In this document: piece by piece, positions 5,278 through 5,717 of the stretch
Numbering within the stretch: the stretch's first letter is position 1
Layout of the letters: every line of letters starts with the position of its first letter
From: Oscillospiraceae bacterium
GTDB lineage: Bacteria; Bacillota; Clostridia; Oscillospirales; Ruminococcaceae
Direction of reading: 5' to 3'
Length of the DNA stretch: 5,717 nt
Assembly (NCBI GenBank): GCA_016297165.1
Contig: JAEDHF010000116.1
Span: 1-5,717, forward strand
The notes under the pieces: generated by a model
What the model was told of the DNA's origin: nothing
Databases searched by the model: none
What the model saw: only the letters and a program-made list of their open reading frames with translations
Translations under genes and position numbers: made by a program

Positions 5278-5717
5278 TTATTCTTCTAAAACATAGTCCT
5301 TAACCCTGTATTCCGAGTCAATTCCTAAGTATTCCTCAAGAGTAAGTCCGCTGAAATGGACATAATAGGCGGTTTCGTCCCCTAAATAGCGGATATGCCA
5401 GGGCTCGTACATATAGCCCGTTATAGCTTCCGCCTCAAAGCTTGGGTAACGGAGAATAAAGCCGTATCTGTAGCAGTTTTCTCTCAGCCACTTTCCCTCG
5501 GGGGTGTCGGCGAAATCGAAGGTAGCCTCATTAACGTCAATGGCAAGACCCAGCTGATGCTCCGAATGGCCGGGACGGGCGGAAACCCTGTCCGCTTCCT
5601 CGCCGTACTTCTCTACCCAGCCCTTATATACGTTTACCTGCTCGCTGTAGGAGCGGAATCCCGACATAAAGTTTATCTCGATACCGTCCCTTGCGGCGGC
5701 GTTCTTAAGCTCCATAA
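5278..5717 (-). CDS. D-alanyl-D-alanine carboxypeptidase, VanY/M15B family (C-terminal part, 5' end outside window)
   Basis: This is a zinc-dependent LD/DD-peptidase domain that would trim the terminal D-Ala from peptidoglycan stem peptides outside the membrane. Numbering from the first visible Met: SGFRSYSEQ (18-26) carries the conserved substrate-contact Arg21 and Gln26. SEHQLGLAID (51-60) is the SxHxxGxAxD signature with zinc ligands His53 and Asp60. EPWH (104-107) supplies the catalytic Glu104 and third zinc ligand His107. All key residues are intact, so the enzyme should be active. The Met at 5715 aligns inside the M15B fold, so the true start and any signal peptide or membrane anchor lie beyond 5717. 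The visible gene ends with a terminator at 5237-5269. D,D- versus L,D-specificity cannot be told from this part, and no vancomycin-resistance genes are visible. Confidence 0.9.
   Translation of the reverse strand, partial: MELKNAAARDGIEINFMSGFRSYSEQVNVYKGWVEKYGEEADRVSARPGHSEHQLGLAIDVNEATFDFADTPEGKWLRENCYRYGFILRYPSFEAEAITGYMYEPWHIRYLGDETAYYVHFSGLTLEEYLGIDSEYRVKDYVLEE

Noticed and set aside
1..5717. CRISPR array, tRNA, insertion sequence or phage remnant
   Set aside because: No direct-repeat array with spacers, cloverleaf, transposase frame or terminal inverted repeats was seen anywhere in the window.

Overview
The window reads as a chromosomal segment of a low-to-moderate GC Firmicute, most likely a gut-type Clostridia (Oscillospiraceae/Ruminococcus-like). 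This is inferred from strong purine-rich Shine-Dalgarno sites, a consensus housekeeping promoter, U-tract terminators, the rplM-rpsI pair and the style of the sigma/anti-sigma proteins. No database search was possible. Every convincing gene lies on the minus strand, so transcription runs from position 5717 towards 1.

In transcription order: (i) 5717-5278 holds the C-terminal part of a VanY-type D-alanyl-D-alanine carboxypeptidase (M15B), closed by a terminator at 5237-5269. (ii) 5208-2391 is a complete transcription unit: a candidate ECF promoter, an ECF sigma factor of 183 aa, a 689-aa single-pass membrane protein that is the probable anti-sigma factor, and a very strong terminator. The membrane protein has a long acidic outer linker and three apparently related outer modules. 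(iii) 2381-814 is a second unit of the same plan: a candidate ECF promoter, an ECF sigma factor of 152 aa, a 326-aa membrane anti-sigma-like protein of DUF4179-like build, and a 12-bp-stem terminator. (iv) 813-584 is a spacer with no convincing gene and a phased pyrimidine-rich tract. (v) 583-1 holds a perfect-consensus sigma-A promoter followed by rplM (L13) and the first 19 codons of rpsI (S9).

The most interesting content is the pair of back-to-back ECF sigma/anti-sigma cassettes. Their upstream regions carry nearly the same bipartite motif: TGT(A/C)ACC followed directly by TTTTT, then CTCGTT(T/C)GT at identical spacing. This points to autoregulation and perhaps cross-regulation. The long acidic extracytoplasmic region of the larger anti-sigma protein is an unusual candidate sensor or wall-spanning segment. 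The neighbouring cell-wall carboxypeptidase fits an envelope-related role, but that link is inference. The remaining genes are ordinary housekeeping genes.
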